A DNA stretch of 64,000 bases from Parasphingorhabdus flavimaris (lineage in GTDB: Bacteria; Pseudomonadota; Alphaproteobacteria; Sphingomonadales; Sphingomonadaceae). Both the position numbers and the translations under genes were made by a program. Of this stretch, positions 35,860 through 46,700 are shown piece after piece. Numbering within the stretch: the stretch's first letter is position 1; every line of letters begins with the position of its first letter. The stretch is taken from contig NZ_JABWMH010000003.1 of assembly GCF_013371215.1 (NCBI RefSeq), positions 558,001 through 622,000 of the forward strand, read 5' to 3'. Below the pieces are notes generated by a model. That model worked only from the letters and a program-made list of their open reading frames with translations, did not search any database and was not told the DNA's origin.

Positions 35860-37020
35860 ATGAAAAACTTTATCTTCCAGACCGTCCCCGTGCTTCATTT
35901 TGGCGAAGGCTGTCTCGCCGAATTGCCCGGTCAGATCGCCGTCCTGCGCGCGTCCCGCCCGATGATTGTTACCGACAAGGGGATCGTCGGCGCAGGCCTG
36001 ATCGCTCCGGTTGACCGGACCTTGCGGGAAGCCGGTCTCGAGGTCGCGATTTTCGATTCCGTGGTTGCCGACCCGCCGGAGGCGATCGTCCTGCAGGCTG
36101 TAGAAGCGGCAAAAGCGGCGGACGCGGATATTGTCATCGGACTGGGTGGCGGCAGCTCGCTCGATACCGCCAAGGTGGTTGCGGCGCTGGCCGTGGATGG
36201 CGCGCAACCGCTTTCCGATATTTACGGCATCGGCTTGCTGGAGCGCAAGGGCCTGCCGACCATCCTGATCCCGACCACCTCCGGCACCGGATCGGAAGTC
36301 ACCGCCATATCGATCCTGACCACCGGCGAAACCACCAAGGCCGGCATCATCTCGCCGCATCTCTTTGCCGATGTCGCGCTGCTCGACCCGGCGCTGACGA
36401 CCGGGCTCCCCGCCAGCGTCACCGCCGCCACCGGTATCGACGCGATGGTCCATGCGGTCGAATCCTATACCAGCCGCAACGGCAAGAATCCGGTCTCCGA
36501 CATGCTCGCGATCGAGGCGCTGAAACTGCTCACCGCGAATATCGAGACCGCCTGTTCCGACGGGAACAACATGCCGGCGCGCGAAGCGATGCTGCGCGGT
36601 TCGATGCTCGCCGGACAGGCTTTTGCCAATTCGCCCGTCGGCGCGATCCACGCGCTCGCCTATCCGCTCGGCGGCATCTATCATATCCCGCACGGCCTCT
36701 CCAACGCGCTGGTCATGCCCTATGTGATGCAGTTCAACCTGGAGGCTGCCGCACCGCTCTATGCCGAGCTCGCCGATGCCCTCGACCTGCCGCGCGGCAG
36801 CGAGAACAGCAGCGAAGCGCGGGCGCAGCAGCTGATCGACTATCTCGAGGCGCTGGCGGTCAAGGTGAAGGCACCACGCAAGCTGCGCGAAATCGGCATC
36901 GCACAGGACGCCACCACCGAACTGGCCGAGGCGGCGATGCTGCAAGGCCGGCTCTTGGACAATAATCCCCGAGAAGTGACGCTGGCCGACGCGCAGAGGA
37001 TATATGATGCCGCCTGGTAA
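35860..37020 (+). CDS. Iron-containing alcohol dehydrogenase
   Basis: 386 residues from ATG 35860. An N-terminal Rossmann-like half has GLGGGSSLDTAKVVA and TIPTTSGTGSEVT (as ILIPTTSGTGSEVTAI). The metal-site half has ATGIDAMVHAVESYTS and HALAYPLGGIYHIPHGLSN. This is the Fe-ADH family, which oxidises or reduces alcohols and aldehydes with NAD(P). Its 3' end overlaps the thioesterase gene, and an acyl-CoA dehydrogenase follows, suggesting a catabolic unit acting on acyl or alcohol substrates. Substrate unknown. Confidence 0.94.
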   Translation: MKNFIFQTVPVLHFGEGCLAELPGQIAVLRASRPMIVTDKGIVGAGLIAPVDRTLREAGLEVAIFDSVVADPPEAIVLQAVEAAKAADADIVIGLGGGSSLDTAKVVAALAVDGAQPLSDIYGIGLLERKGLPTILIPTTSGTGSEVTAISILTTGETTKAGIISPHLFADVALLDPALTTGLPASVTAATGIDAMVHAVESYTSRNGKNPVSDMLAIEALKLLTANIETACSDGNNMPAREAMLRGSMLAGQAFANSPVGAIHALAYPLGGIYHIPHGLSNALVMPYVMQFNLEAAAPLYAELADALDLPRGSENSSEARAQQLIDYLEALAVKVKAPRKLREIGIAQDATTELAEAAMLQGRLLDNNPREVTLADAQRIYDAAW

Positions 37021-37456
37021 GAGCCCCAGGGCCGAACCGCCACGGCGCGATGCCTATCGCACCGGCTCGGCGATTACCACGCGCTGGAACGACAATGATC
37101 CTTATGGTCACGTCAACAACGCGATCTATTATTTCTGGTTCGACACCGCGGTAAACCGCTATCTTATCGAGCAGGGCGCGCTCGACATCACCGGCGGCGC
37201 GACCATCGGACTGGTGGTCAACACCAGCTGCGACTATTTCGCGCCGATAGCCTTTCCCGACGAGGTGATGGCGCGGATCCGCGTCGACCGGCTCGGCAAC
37301 AGCAGCGTCACCTACGGCGTCGGCCTGTTTCGCGGTGACGAGGATGTGGCCTCGGCGGCCGGCAGCTTCACCCATGTCTATGTCGACCGCGAAAGCCGGC
37401 GACCGGTTCCGCTGCCATCTCCCTTGCGTTCCGCGCTGGAAGCGATAAAGGTTTAA
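37004..37456 (+). CDS. Acyl-CoA thioesterase, 4-hydroxybenzoyl-CoA type hotdog fold
   Basis: 150 residues. The motif RWNDNDPYGHVNNAIYYFWF holds the catalytic Asp region of the 4HBT hotdog family. A later VNTSCDYFAPIAFPDEV is also typical. The start overlaps the dehydrogenase gene by 17 bases, and AGAGGA sits just upstream, so translation is coupled; a second ATG at 37007 is equally possible. Hydrolyses acyl-CoA thioesters. Followed within 30 bp by an acyl-CoA dehydrogenase. Confidence 0.9.
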   Translation: MMPPGKSPRAEPPRRDAYRTGSAITTRWNDNDPYGHVNNAIYYFWFDTAVNRYLIEQGALDITGGATIGLVVNTSCDYFAPIAFPDEVMARIRVDRLGNSSVTYGVGLFRGDEDVASAAGSFTHVYVDRESRRPVPLPSPLRSALEAIKV

Positions 37457-37485
37457 TCAGACGATTAAATCGCTAGGAGAGAGAC

Positions 37486-38628
37486 ATGCTACGCCCCTTT
37501 GAAAATGAAGAGCGGCGCCAGTTCCGCGAAACCTGCCGCCGCTTTGCCGAAACCGAATTGCAGCCCTTTGCCAACGAGTGGGACGAAGCCGGGGAAATTC
37601 CCTGGGAGATGCACGAGAAAGTCGGCGCGCTTGGCGTCTGGGGCTTCGGTGTTGACGAAAAATATGGCGGCCTCGGCATGGACGATGTCTTCATGCGCGC
37701 GGCCTGGGGCGAGGAAGCGGCGCGGGCGCACAATGGCGGCACGCTGGCAGCGCTCGGCGGGCGCAGCATTTCGATCGGCCCGATCCACAAGCTCGCCTCG
37801 CAGGATATCAAGGACCGCATCCTGAAGGATATCGTGCTCGGCAAAAAGGGCTCCAGCCTCGGCATCACCGAACCGGGTGGCGGATCGGACGTCGCCAATA
37901 TGCAGACCACTGCGCGGCAGGATGGCAATCACTGGGTGATCAACGGCGCCAAGACGTTCATCACCGGCGGCATGACCGCCGACCATTATGTCATCGGCGC
38001 GCGCACCGGGGGCGAAGGCCTGAATGGCATTTCACTGTTTCTGGTCGACGCCGATGCCGAGGGCTTCTCGCGCACCGCGCTCGACAAGAAAATGGGCTGG
38101 TGGGCGTCGGACCAAGCCTCGCTCTATTTCGACGAAGTCCGCGTTCCGGCTGAGAATATGCTCGGCGAGGAAGGCCGCGGCTTCATCCAGATCATGCACA
38201 ATTTCAACCATGAACGGCTCGGCATGGTCGCCCAGTCGCTCGGCATGATGCGGGTGCTGCTCGAATATGCGATCGACTATGCGCAGCAGCGCGAGACCTT
38301 CGGCAAGCCGCTGATCCGGCATCAGGTGATCCGCCACAAGATCGCCGAGATGTCGGCCCGCGTCGACCGGCTCGACGCCTGGCTGAACCAGATATGCTGG
38401 CTCGCGGATCAGGGCGAAATGCCGGTGGCGCAAATCTGCAAAGCCAAGTTCAGCGCCACCAAGGATCTCGAATATTGCGCCAGCGAGGCGATGCAGATTC
38501 TCGGCGGGGCCGGCTATCTCCGCGGCAATCCGGTCGAGCGTTTCTACCGCGAGGTCAAGGTCATGGCGATCGGCGGCGGCTCGGAAGAAATCATGCGCGA
38601 TCTTGCGGTCCGGCAAATGGGCCTCTGA
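37486..38628 (+). CDS. Acyl-CoA dehydrogenase
   Basis: 380 residues with a good ribosome-binding site (AGGAGAG). Family motifs: GSSLGITEPGGGSDVANMQT (FAD contact), FITGGMTADHYVI, then C-terminal helices with RETFGKPLIRHQVIRHKIAE and QILGGAGYLRGNPVERFYRE. Flavoenzyme that makes the alpha-beta double bond in beta-oxidation. Third gene of the dehydrogenase-thioesterase set. Confidence 0.95.
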   Translation: MLRPFENEERRQFRETCRRFAETELQPFANEWDEAGEIPWEMHEKVGALGVWGFGVDEKYGGLGMDDVFMRAAWGEEAARAHNGGTLAALGGRSISIGPIHKLASQDIKDRILKDIVLGKKGSSLGITEPGGGSDVANMQTTARQDGNHWVINGAKTFITGGMTADHYVIGARTGGEGLNGISLFLVDADAEGFSRTALDKKMGWWASDQASLYFDEVRVPAENMLGEEGRGFIQIMHNFNHERLGMVAQSLGMMRVLLEYAIDYAQQRETFGKPLIRHQVIRHKIAEMSARVDRLDAWLNQICWLADQGEMPVAQICKAKFSATKDLEYCASEAMQILGGAGYLRGNPVERFYREVKVMAIGGGSEEIMRDLAVRQMGL

Positions 38629-38679
38629 TCCCGCTTGCCATTTCGGGCGATCCGGCGATAACCGGCGAGACTTGAAAAC

Positions 38680-38706
38680 CCGTTCGTGCTGAGCCTGTCG
38701 AAGCAC
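38680..38706. repeat. Single arm of the GAGCCTGTCGAA dispersed repeat
   Basis: CGTTCGTGCTGAGCCTGTCG followed by AAGCAC is one arm of the same repeat class found at 26936-27008. The partner arm is absent here. It sits between the acyl-CoA dehydrogenase stop and the transporter start. Confidence 0.6.
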
Positions 38707-38732
38707 CGGGACTGGGGCAATTGGAACACTAT

Positions 38733-39656
38733 ATGGCTGACATAATATCCCCTGACCCACGATCCGAAAACGCCCCGATCCTGCTGCCGGCGGGCTCGGT
38801 GCTCTTCGGTCTGCTCACATTCGCGATGATGGACGTCGCGATGAAAAGCCTGTCGATCGAGCTGGGTGCCTATAATGCCATTCTCTGGCGGGTGCTGCTC
38901 GCGCTTGTGATTGTGTCCTTGGTCTTCTTCGCCCGCCGCCCGAGAATGCCGGGCAAGGCCGCCCGCAAGGTCCATCTGCAGCGCGGCATCATCATCGTCT
39001 TCATGTCCTATCTGTTCTTCTGGGGCCTGGCGCGGGTGCCACTGGCCGAAGCCATTGCGCTGTCCTTCATCGCACCGATTATCGCGCTCTATCTCGCAGC
39101 GGTTTTTCTCGGCGAGACCATCCACCGCAACGCCATCTACGCCTCGGCGCTGGGCTTTGCCGGGGTGCTGGTGATCGCATGGGGCAGGGCGAGCGGCACA
39201 TTTGAAAAAGAGGCGCTGCTCGGCATTGGTGCCATACTTGTGTCGGCGGTACTCTATGCCGGCAATCTGGTGATCCAGCGGCAACAGGCGCTGCTCGCCG
39301 GCCCAATCGAGATCAGCTTTGCCCAAAACCTCGTCGTCGGCGCGTCCTTCCTGCTGCTCGCACCGTTTTTTGCGGTCGTGCCGGACATGCAGTCGCTGCC
39401 CTATATCGGTGCGGCTGCCCTGTTGTCGATCATCTCTGCGGTGTTCATCGCCTGGGGCTATGCCCGGGCAGAAGCGCAGAATCTGATCAATCTCGAATAT
39501 AGCGCTTTCATCTGGGCGGCGATCTTCGGCTGGCTCTTCTTCCGCGAACCGATCACGCTGACCACCGTTTCCGGCGCGGCCATGATCGTCATCGGTTGCA
39601 TATTGGCCACCCGGCGCGACCGGAAAGTCGCGCATATCGAAACCACTGCAGTCTGA
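38733..39656 (+). CDS. DMT superfamily (EamA) transporter
   Basis: 307 residues from ATG 38733. Ten hydrophobic helices in two EamA halves: the first begins VLFGLLTFAMMDVAMKSLSI, the second around LLGIGAILVSAVLYAGNLVI. The NAILWRVLLALVIVSLVFF helix and the EPITLTTVSGAAMIVIGCIL end are typical. Inner-membrane exporter of small metabolites; substrate unknown. The following YcaQ-type gene starts almost at its stop. Confidence 0.9.
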   Translation: MADIISPDPRSENAPILLPAGSVLFGLLTFAMMDVAMKSLSIELGAYNAILWRVLLALVIVSLVFFARRPRMPGKAARKVHLQRGIIIVFMSYLFFWGLARVPLAEAIALSFIAPIIALYLAAVFLGETIHRNAIYASALGFAGVLVIAWGRASGTFEKEALLGIGAILVSAVLYAGNLVIQRQQALLAGPIEISFAQNLVVGASFLLLAPFFAVVPDMQSLPYIGAAALLSIISAVFIAWGYARAEAQNLINLEYSAFIWAAIFGWLFFREPITLTTVSGAAMIVIGCILATRRDRKVAHIETTAV

Positions 39657-39663
39657 TTGGGTG

Positions 39664-40830
39664 ATGCTGCGGATCGACAACCGGAAGGCGCGCTGGCTCT
39701 GGTTGCAGGCGCAGGGTCTGTCCGATACCCCGATCGGCCCGCTCGACCTGCCGGAGATGATCCGGCGTCTCGGCTATGTCCAGCTCGACACCATCCAGAA
39801 TGTCACCCGCGCCCACCATCATATCCTGTGGAGCCGCAACCAGAATTACCGCGAACCGATGCTCGACCGGTTGCTGGGCGAGGACAGGGCGGTGTTCGAG
39901 CATTTCACCCATGACGCCTCGGTCCTGCCGATGGAATTTTACCCGATGTGGCAGCGCCAGTTCCGGCGTCTCGGTGACAAGGTGGCGGGCTATGCCTCGT
40001 TCAAAAAAGCGGTCGCGGAGATCGGGGGCGAAGAGATAAAGGCGCGGATCGCGGCGGAAGGGCCGCTGTCGACACAGGCCTTTGATACGAAGGTTACCGG
40101 CAAGAAACAGATGTGGGACCGCCCGCCGCACAAGCGCGTAATGGACCAGCTCTGGTATTCCGGCGAACTGGCGACCTCGCACAGGCTCAACTTTACCAAA
40201 TATTACGACCTCAGCGAGCGGGTGATCCCCTCGCATCATCGCGAGGCGACCGATGACGACGAAAGCCAGATCGACTGGCTGTGCCGCAACGCCCTCGACC
40301 GGCTGGCCTTCGGCTCGCTCGGCGAAATCCAGCGTTTCTGGGACGCGGTGAATGCGAAGGAAACGCGGCTGTGGGCAGATTCGGCCAAGGACGCTGTTAC
40401 GGTCGAGGTCGAGAACCATGAGGGCCAGTGGCTCAAGGCCCTGGCACCGCCCGATATCGAGGTCCGTCTGGCAACCCTGTCCCGACCAACCACGCGCCTG
40501 CGCATCATCAATCCGTTTGATCCAGCTGTCCGCGATCGCAACCGCCTGCTGGCCCTGTTCGGCTTCCACTATCGCAACGAAATGTTCGTGCCCGCGGCCA
40601 AGCGGCAATGGGGCTATTATGTCTATCCGATCCTAGAGGGTGACCGCTTTGTCGGCCGGATCGAGATCAAGGCGGACCGGGCGGCAAGCCATTTGCGCGT
40701 CACGCAATATTGGCCCGAGCCGGCGGCACGCCGGTCCGCCGCCCGCCACGACAGGCTGAGCGCGGAACTGGCGCGGCTGGCCCGCCTGATCGGGGTCGAG
40801 CAAGTGCTGTGGGAATGTGATCGACTGTGA
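39664..40830 (+). CDS. YcaQ/AlkX-type winged-helix DNA glycosylase
   Basis: 388 residues from ATG 39664 (a GTG at 39661 is one codon earlier). The HTH_42 (DUF1006) family: the catalytic Q-hydrophobic-D motif appears as QLD in RLGYVQLDTIQNVTRAHHHI, as in the AlkX/YcaQ branch. RYLPMEFYPMWQRQFRRL-like segments and FDPAVRDRNRLLALFGFHYR are also characteristic. E. coli YcaQ removes bulky and crosslinked alkylated bases. Directly follows the EamA transporter. Confidence 0.88.
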   Translation: MLRIDNRKARWLWLQAQGLSDTPIGPLDLPEMIRRLGYVQLDTIQNVTRAHHHILWSRNQNYREPMLDRLLGEDRAVFEHFTHDASVLPMEFYPMWQRQFRRLGDKVAGYASFKKAVAEIGGEEIKARIAAEGPLSTQAFDTKVTGKKQMWDRPPHKRVMDQLWYSGELATSHRLNFTKYYDLSERVIPSHHREATDDDESQIDWLCRNALDRLAFGSLGEIQRFWDAVNAKETRLWADSAKDAVTVEVENHEGQWLKALAPPDIEVRLATLSRPTTRLRIINPFDPAVRDRNRLLALFGFHYRNEMFVPAAKRQWGYYVYPILEGDRFVGRIEIKADRAASHLRVTQYWPEPAARRSAARHDRLSAELARLARLIGVEQVLWECDRL

Positions 40831-40844
40831 CGCGCGGCCAGGCC

Positions 40845-41432
40845 TTATTTGACGATGCCGCGAAAGCGCAGTTCACCGGATGCGCCGGGGGCGATCGGGG
40901 ACGTCAGGACCCAGCGGATATGGGTGACATCGGACGCGACCGCCGGGCGGCTGGTCTGCACCGGAGCAGCCGTTTCGCCAGTTTCTTCGGTGCCAGTCGC
41001 CACCGTTTCCGTGACGGTCAGTTCGGACAATTTGCCGAAATTCTTGCCGCCATCGACCGAGACCAGAGCCCAGTCCTCGACCACTTCTGTCAGGGCGACC
41101 GCAGCGTGGACGGGATTGTTGACAACAAATCCTGTCACCGCATTCTGGCCGGTATTGCGATAGGCGTTGACGAACAGCAATTTGTCGCCGGGAATGACTT
41201 TGACAGTCGCGGGATCAAGCAGCTTGGTCACCGTTTCGCCGGATGCGCTTGTTTCGCTCCGTTCGACCATTATCGTGCTGTCAATTTTTACATCGGCCCG
41301 CGGATCGGTTGCTGCGGCCTGAGCCGAGGCTGAAAGCGGCGTCGCATGTGCAACCTGAGATACGGTCATACCAGCCAGCAACACGCTGGTCACCATCGCC
41401 GCTTCGATCAAAATCATACGCATATCAGACAT
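40845..41432 (-). CDS. Secreted DUF11-like domain protein
   Basis: 195 residues. A signal peptide (hydrophobic segment 10-30, cut near HATPLSA) is followed by one DUF11/conserved-repeat type domain: VIPGDKLLFVNAYRNTGQNA, then SVDGGKNFGKLSELTV and DVTHIRWVLTSPIAPGASGE. Beta-rich, probably periplasmic or surface. Such single-domain proteins are widespread in sphingomonads and of unknown role. Divergent from tamA. Confidence 0.75.
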   Translation of the reverse strand: MSDMRMILIEAAMVTSVLLAGMTVSQVAHATPLSASAQAAATDPRADVKIDSTIMVERSETSASGETVTKLLDPATVKVIPGDKLLFVNAYRNTGQNAVTGFVVNNPVHAAVALTEVVEDWALVSVDGGKNFGKLSELTVTETVATGTEETGETAAPVQTSRPAVASDVTHIRWVLTSPIAPGASGELRFRGIVK

Positions 41433-41649
41433 TTTTAACGATCCTGTTGAACATTTGCCGACCCGTCAAAAGCGACCGGTCCCTATTCACCGGAAAATAT
41501 GGCCCATGTTGGTTAACGATAGATTAAAGTCGACCATCAAAATGGCGACATAATGACGGCGTCACGGAGTATCCTGCAAAAAGAATAGCTTGGCGAAAAG
41601 CCGTTCTTATTCATTGGCGTCGGGATTATCCAAGGCTAAAGAGACTGCA

Positions 41650-43743
41650 ATGGGTCTGATCGCTTATCGTAGCTGCTTCGGTATGCTTGTTGTTCTGCTG
41701 ATGGGTTCGCCCGTTCGGCCGATCTACGCTCAAACCGCCGACCCGGTGGTCTCCGCTCCCGACGATCAGGGGGAATTTGACGAGCCGCTCGACCCGGATC
41801 AGGAGCTGACCGAATTCCCGGATTTCGGCGTCGAATGGCCGGATCTCGAGCAAGTCGCCGAACCGGTGTTCGAGGAAAGCGAAGAGGAGAGCGAGCCTGC
41901 GCTGGCGGAAAATGACGAAGCCGATGATCAGACGATCCAGACGGCATCGGAAGAACTGGCCGCCGATGCCCCGCTGAACGTCTACCGTCCGACCGATGCG
42001 CTGGCCGAAACCGCTTACCGGATATCCTTCGACGGCCTGCCCGAGGCGATCGGGGAAGCGTTCATGACCCGCTTCAACATATTGTCGGTCCTCGAGCAAT
42101 ATCGCGGTGACGAAGCCAATTTCGCCCAGATCCGGCGGAGGGTGCAAAGTGACGAAGAGCTGGTCGAGCGCCTGCTCCGGATCGAAGGCTATTATGACGC
42201 GGTCGTGCAAAGCCGCTTTGAAGCAGATGGCGACGAACGGCTGGAGGTCATCATCAACGTGCAGGCGGGGCCGCAATATCAGCTCGACGAGATCGCCTTG
42301 CCCGGTCTCGAAAGCGCGCTTGCCCCCGATCCGGAAAATTTCCGCGAACGCTTTGGCCTGGAGTCGGGAGAGGTCATCAACAGCGACCGGATCATGGATG
42401 CCAAGGGACGGCTCGATCTGGCGATGGCGGAAAATGGCTATCCGTTTGCCGAAACCGCAGAACCGGAACTGGAAATCGACCATGCCGAACGGCTCGGTGA
42501 TCTCGATATAAAGGTCACGCCCGGCGGCAAATATAACTTCGGTTCGATTGTCATGGACCGGACCGACCTGTTCGGTCCCGATCATGTCCAGATGATTGCC
42601 CGCTTTGATCCCGGTGATGTCTATCAGGCGTCCGATGTCGAGGACCTGCGGCGCGCCCTGATCGCGACCGGACTGATCTCGACAGTCTCGATCGACCCGG
42701 TTGTTGCGGAAGACCCGGCCGCGGTTGATATCGCCGTCAATGTAACCCCGGCACCGCTGCGCACGATAGCCGGCGAGCTGGGCTATGGCACCGGCGAAGG
42801 CGCGCGCGCCGCGGCCAGCTGGGAGCATCGCAATTTCTTTCCGCCCGAAGGGCTGATCCGCTTCTCCGGCGTGCTCGGGACCCAGGAACAATCGGGCAGT
42901 ATCGCCTATCGCCGCAGCAATTACCGGCGCCGTGACAATATATTGAACGGGCGCACCGCATTGAGCGTTGTCGATCGGCCGGCGTTCAAGGCCCAGACCT
43001 TCTCGGTCGCTGCAAATATCGAGCGGCTCAGCAATCTGATCTATCAGAAACGCTGGAGCTGGTCGGCGGGTATCGAGCTGCTTGCATCGCGCGAAACCGA
43101 TGTCACCGGCCCCGCTGACGCCACTGGCAGGGAAACGTTTTTCATCGGATCATTGCCGGGGCTGGTCACCTATGACGCCAGCGACGACCTGCTCGATCCG
43201 ACCAGTGGCTTTCGCCTCTCCGCACGCGTCGCTCCCGAAGCCTCGCTGCAAAATGGCAGCTTCTTCTATGTCCGCAGCCAGGTTGACGGCAGCGCCTACT
43301 TCCCGGTCTCGGATAAGATTGTGCTTGCCGGCCGCGCGCGGCTGGGATCGATTGTCGGTGCCGGCAACAACCGCATCGCCCCGTCGCGCCGTCTCTATTC
43401 CGGCGGCGGCGGTTCGGTGCGCGGCTATGGCTATCAGAGCATCGGACCGCGCGATGCGAATAATGATCCGGTGGGCGGCCGTTCGCTGGTGGAATTTTCG
43501 CTCGAAGCACGCGTCCGCACCGGTTTCCTGGATGGCAATCTCGGCATCGTACCCTTCATCGACGCGGGCAATGTCTATACCAGCAGCACCCCTGGTGTTT
43601 CCGGCATGCGCTACGGCGCCGGTCTCGGGATGCGCTATTACAGCGATTTTGGGCCGATCCGGATCGACGTCGGCACGCCGATCAATCCCCAGCCCGGCGA
43701 CTCTCCGGTCGCGGTCTATGTCTCGCTCGGGCAGGCGTTCTAG
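41650..43743 (+). CDS. tamA: Translocation and assembly module TamA (Omp85 family)
   Basis: 697 residues from ATG 41650; a TTG 60 bases upstream is an alternative. Signal peptide to about residue 27 (RPIYAQ). A strongly acidic linker follows (about 30-100, e.g. FDEPLDPDQELTEFPDF). Then come POTRA domains (YRISFDGLPEAIGEAFMTRF and DERLEVIINVQAGPQYQLDE) and a 16-strand barrel with the Omp85 lid motif GGSVRGYGYQSIGP. Works in the outer membrane with TamB to move proteins or lipids across the periplasm. Ends directly at the tamB start. Confidence 0.93.
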   Translation: MGLIAYRSCFGMLVVLLMGSPVRPIYAQTADPVVSAPDDQGEFDEPLDPDQELTEFPDFGVEWPDLEQVAEPVFEESEEESEPALAENDEADDQTIQTASEELAADAPLNVYRPTDALAETAYRISFDGLPEAIGEAFMTRFNILSVLEQYRGDEANFAQIRRRVQSDEELVERLLRIEGYYDAVVQSRFEADGDERLEVIINVQAGPQYQLDEIALPGLESALAPDPENFRERFGLESGEVINSDRIMDAKGRLDLAMAENGYPFAETAEPELEIDHAERLGDLDIKVTPGGKYNFGSIVMDRTDLFGPDHVQMIARFDPGDVYQASDVEDLRRALIATGLISTVSIDPVVAEDPAAVDIAVNVTPAPLRTIAGELGYGTGEGARAAASWEHRNFFPPEGLIRFSGVLGTQEQSGSIAYRRSNYRRRDNILNGRTALSVVDRPAFKAQTFSVAANIERLSNLIYQKRWSWSAGIELLASRETDVTGPADATGRETFFIGSLPGLVTYDASDDLLDPTSGFRLSARVAPEASLQNGSFFYVRSQVDGSAYFPVSDKIVLAGRARLGSIVGAGNNRIAPSRRLYSGGGGSVRGYGYQSIGPRDANNDPVGGRSLVEFSLEARVRTGFLDGNLGIVPFIDAGNVYTSSTPGVSGMRYGAGLGMRYYSDFGPIRIDVGTPINPQPGDSPVAVYVSLGQAF

Positions 43744-46700
43744 ATGGCCGAAAGCCCCGACAAGCCGCGCTCCAAACTGGTGACCTGGCGCTGGCCCATG
43801 CGCAGTCTGGTGGCTTTGGCGGTACTGCTCATCCTTGGGCTGATCGGGGCCGCGATCTGGCTGGACAGCGATTCCGGCCATCGCTTCATCATCAGGCAGG
43901 TCGAGGCCCAGGCACCGGAAAACGGCCTGCGTATCCGCATCGACGATATCGAAGGGTCGATCTACGCAGGTGCACAGGTTCAGGGTCTGGAGCTTGCCGA
44001 CCCCAAGGGGCGGTTCTTCCATGCCGGTACGGTTGCGGTCGAGTGGAACCCGCTCGCCTGGATATTCAACGAACTCAACATCTCCGAAGCGGTCATTACC
44101 AGGGCGAAGCTCGATCGCCTGCCGGAACTGATCGACAGCGGGGAAGACCAGCCCTTGCTGCCGAATTTTGACATATTCATCGGGGCTTTTCGGGCGGATA
44201 ATCTGGAACTCGGGCCCGCGATCACAGGCTCCAGCCAATTTGCCGACCTGTCCGGCTCGGCCGACATCCGCGCCGGTCGGGCGATGGTGCTGCTGGATGC
44301 TGCGACGACGCGCAGCGGTGACAAGATATTGCTTGCCCTCAATGCCGAACCGGATCGTGAAAAGCTCGATATCGACGCAGAGATAATCGCGCCTGCTGGC
44401 GGGGTTCTCGCGGGGATGCTGGGCCTCGAGCAGGATCTGTCCGTCACCCTGGAAGGGGACGGCAGCTGGCGCAAATGGGATGGCGAGTTCAAGGCGCTGA
44501 TCAACGGCGATCCGGCGGCCCAGGTCACTCTCGAGGCCAGGGAAGGCCTGTTCGCTTATGACGGCCAGCTGACCGCATCGATGCTGCCCGACGGGGTCGC
44601 GCAGAAGCTGGCCGCACCCAATCTGGTGCTGAATGGCACCGCCAGTTTCGAAAATCGTCTGGTCGCGCTCGATCTCGAGGCGCGTTCCGCCGCCTTGTCC
44701 TTCACCGCCAAGGGCGGAATTGATCTCGGGCGCAACAGCCTTGATGCGATGCGGCTCGAGACAAGGCTGATCGATCCATCCGCGCTGGCGGCCAATTTGA
44801 AGGCGCAGGATTTCGAGCTCAAGGCACTGCTCAACGGAAAATTCTCCGAACTGCGCTATCAATATCTGCTGACCGCGCCGCAACTGGCCTTGGGCAAGAC
44901 CCTGCTGACCAATGTCCGGGGCGAGGGTGAAGGACAGCGCGATGCCGGCGGCTGGAGCATTCCGGTGGAGCTGTCTGTCGCCAAGCTGATCGGCAACGGC
45001 GAATTGCTCCAGCAATTGCTCTCGGGCTTCAACGCCAAAGCCTTGCTGCGCTATGAAAACGACCTGTTGTTTGCCGAGCGCGCCCGTGTCGCGACCAACG
45101 TCGCAAACGGCACATTGGATCTTGAACTGCGACCGTCGACCGGCGATTTCTCGGTCGATATCGATGCCAATGCTCCCGGCTTTGCCGTGCGAGGGGTCGG
45201 GGTGGCTGATATTGTCGCCAGCATCAATCTCGGTCCGGCTTCCTCGGGACTATCGGTCGACGGTCAGGTCAACGCCAGGCTGCGTCGTTTCGATATCGGC
45301 TTTCTGCGGGAGTTGGCGGGTGGCTTGCCCGAATTGCAGACCGGCCTGGCTCTCGGCCCGGACGGATTGCTGCGGTTCACCGATCTTGTCGTCAAGGCTC
45401 CGGAAATTTCGTTCAGGGGTTCCGGCAAACAGACCGGAGCGGCGACTTTCGCCTTTCAGGGGTCCGGCAGGCAAGATACCTACGGTCGTTTCGATCTCAA
45501 GCTCGACGGCGCGCTCGACCGGCCCAGAGTGGCGCTGCTGTTAGACAGTCCGCTGCCCGCACTCGGTCTGTCTGCGGTCAGCCTGCAACTTACCCCGGCG
45601 ACGGCCGGTTTCGCCTATATCGCATCCGGTGGATCGACATTGGGGCCGTTCAGCAGCAATGGCATGATCGTGACCGCAACGGGTCAGGATACGGCGGTCC
45701 GGGTCGATCGCCTGCTGGTATCCGACACGCTGGCGACCGGGACGATCAGGCCGACCGCCCAGGGTCTGGCCGGAAGGCTCGCGATCAGCGGTGGCGGCGT
45801 CAACGGCGATGTGGTTTTCCGTCCGGGCAGTGACCGGCAATTGATCCGCGCCAATCTCAAGGCCGAAAATGCCCGCTTCGACGGCAATCCGCCGATTTTC
45901 ATCCGCACCGGCGTGCTGGATGCCGATATCGTGCTGATCGACGGCAAGTCGAATATCGACGCCACGCTGCGGGCGCAGGGCATCAGCCGCGGCGAACTGA
46001 TGGTCGGTCGCATCGCCGCCAATGCCAAGCTGGTCAACGGAAGCGGTAGCGCGACATTCACGGTGGCCGGCACCCGCGGCAGCACGTTTGAATTCCAGGC
46101 CAAAGCCGACATCACACCGGATCGCTATCAGCTGACCGGCAGCGGCCAGTTCGAAGGCCGCGTCCTGCGCTTGACCCAAAAGCTCGACCTCCGGCGGTCG
46201 GGCGATGGCTGGACGATGGCCCCGACCACGATCAGCTACGGCAGAGGCAGCGCCCGCATGTCCGGACGATGGGCGACGGGGAATTCCAATCTGGTGATGG
46301 CCCTGACCAAAATGCCTTTGTCTCTGGTCGATATCGCCTATCCCGACCTCGGGCTGGGCGGCACGGTCAACGGCACGGTAAAGCTGACCCAGTCGCGCTC
46401 GCAGGTCCCGGTCGGCGAAGCGAAATTGACCGTGAAGGGCCTGACCCGATCCGGCCTGATCCTGACCTCCGCTCCGGTGGACCTGGGTCTCAATATCGCC
46501 ATTTCGCAGCGCAATGCTGCGGCACGGGGGATCATCAAGTCTCCTGAGGGTAAAACCATCGGCCGGTTCCAGGGACGGGTCACCGGCCTGGGCGGAGGAC
46601 GTTGGCAGGACGAACTGATGCGCAAACCGCTGTTCGCCCAGGCCCGGTTCAGCGGCGGTGCGGAAAGCCTGTGGCGGCTTACTGGCGTGGAAACCTTTGA

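Noticed and set aside
33973-36945. 990-codon minus-strand open frame
   Set aside because: It runs opposite the TonB receptor and alcohol dehydrogenase and has the biased composition of a GC-rich antisense shadow.
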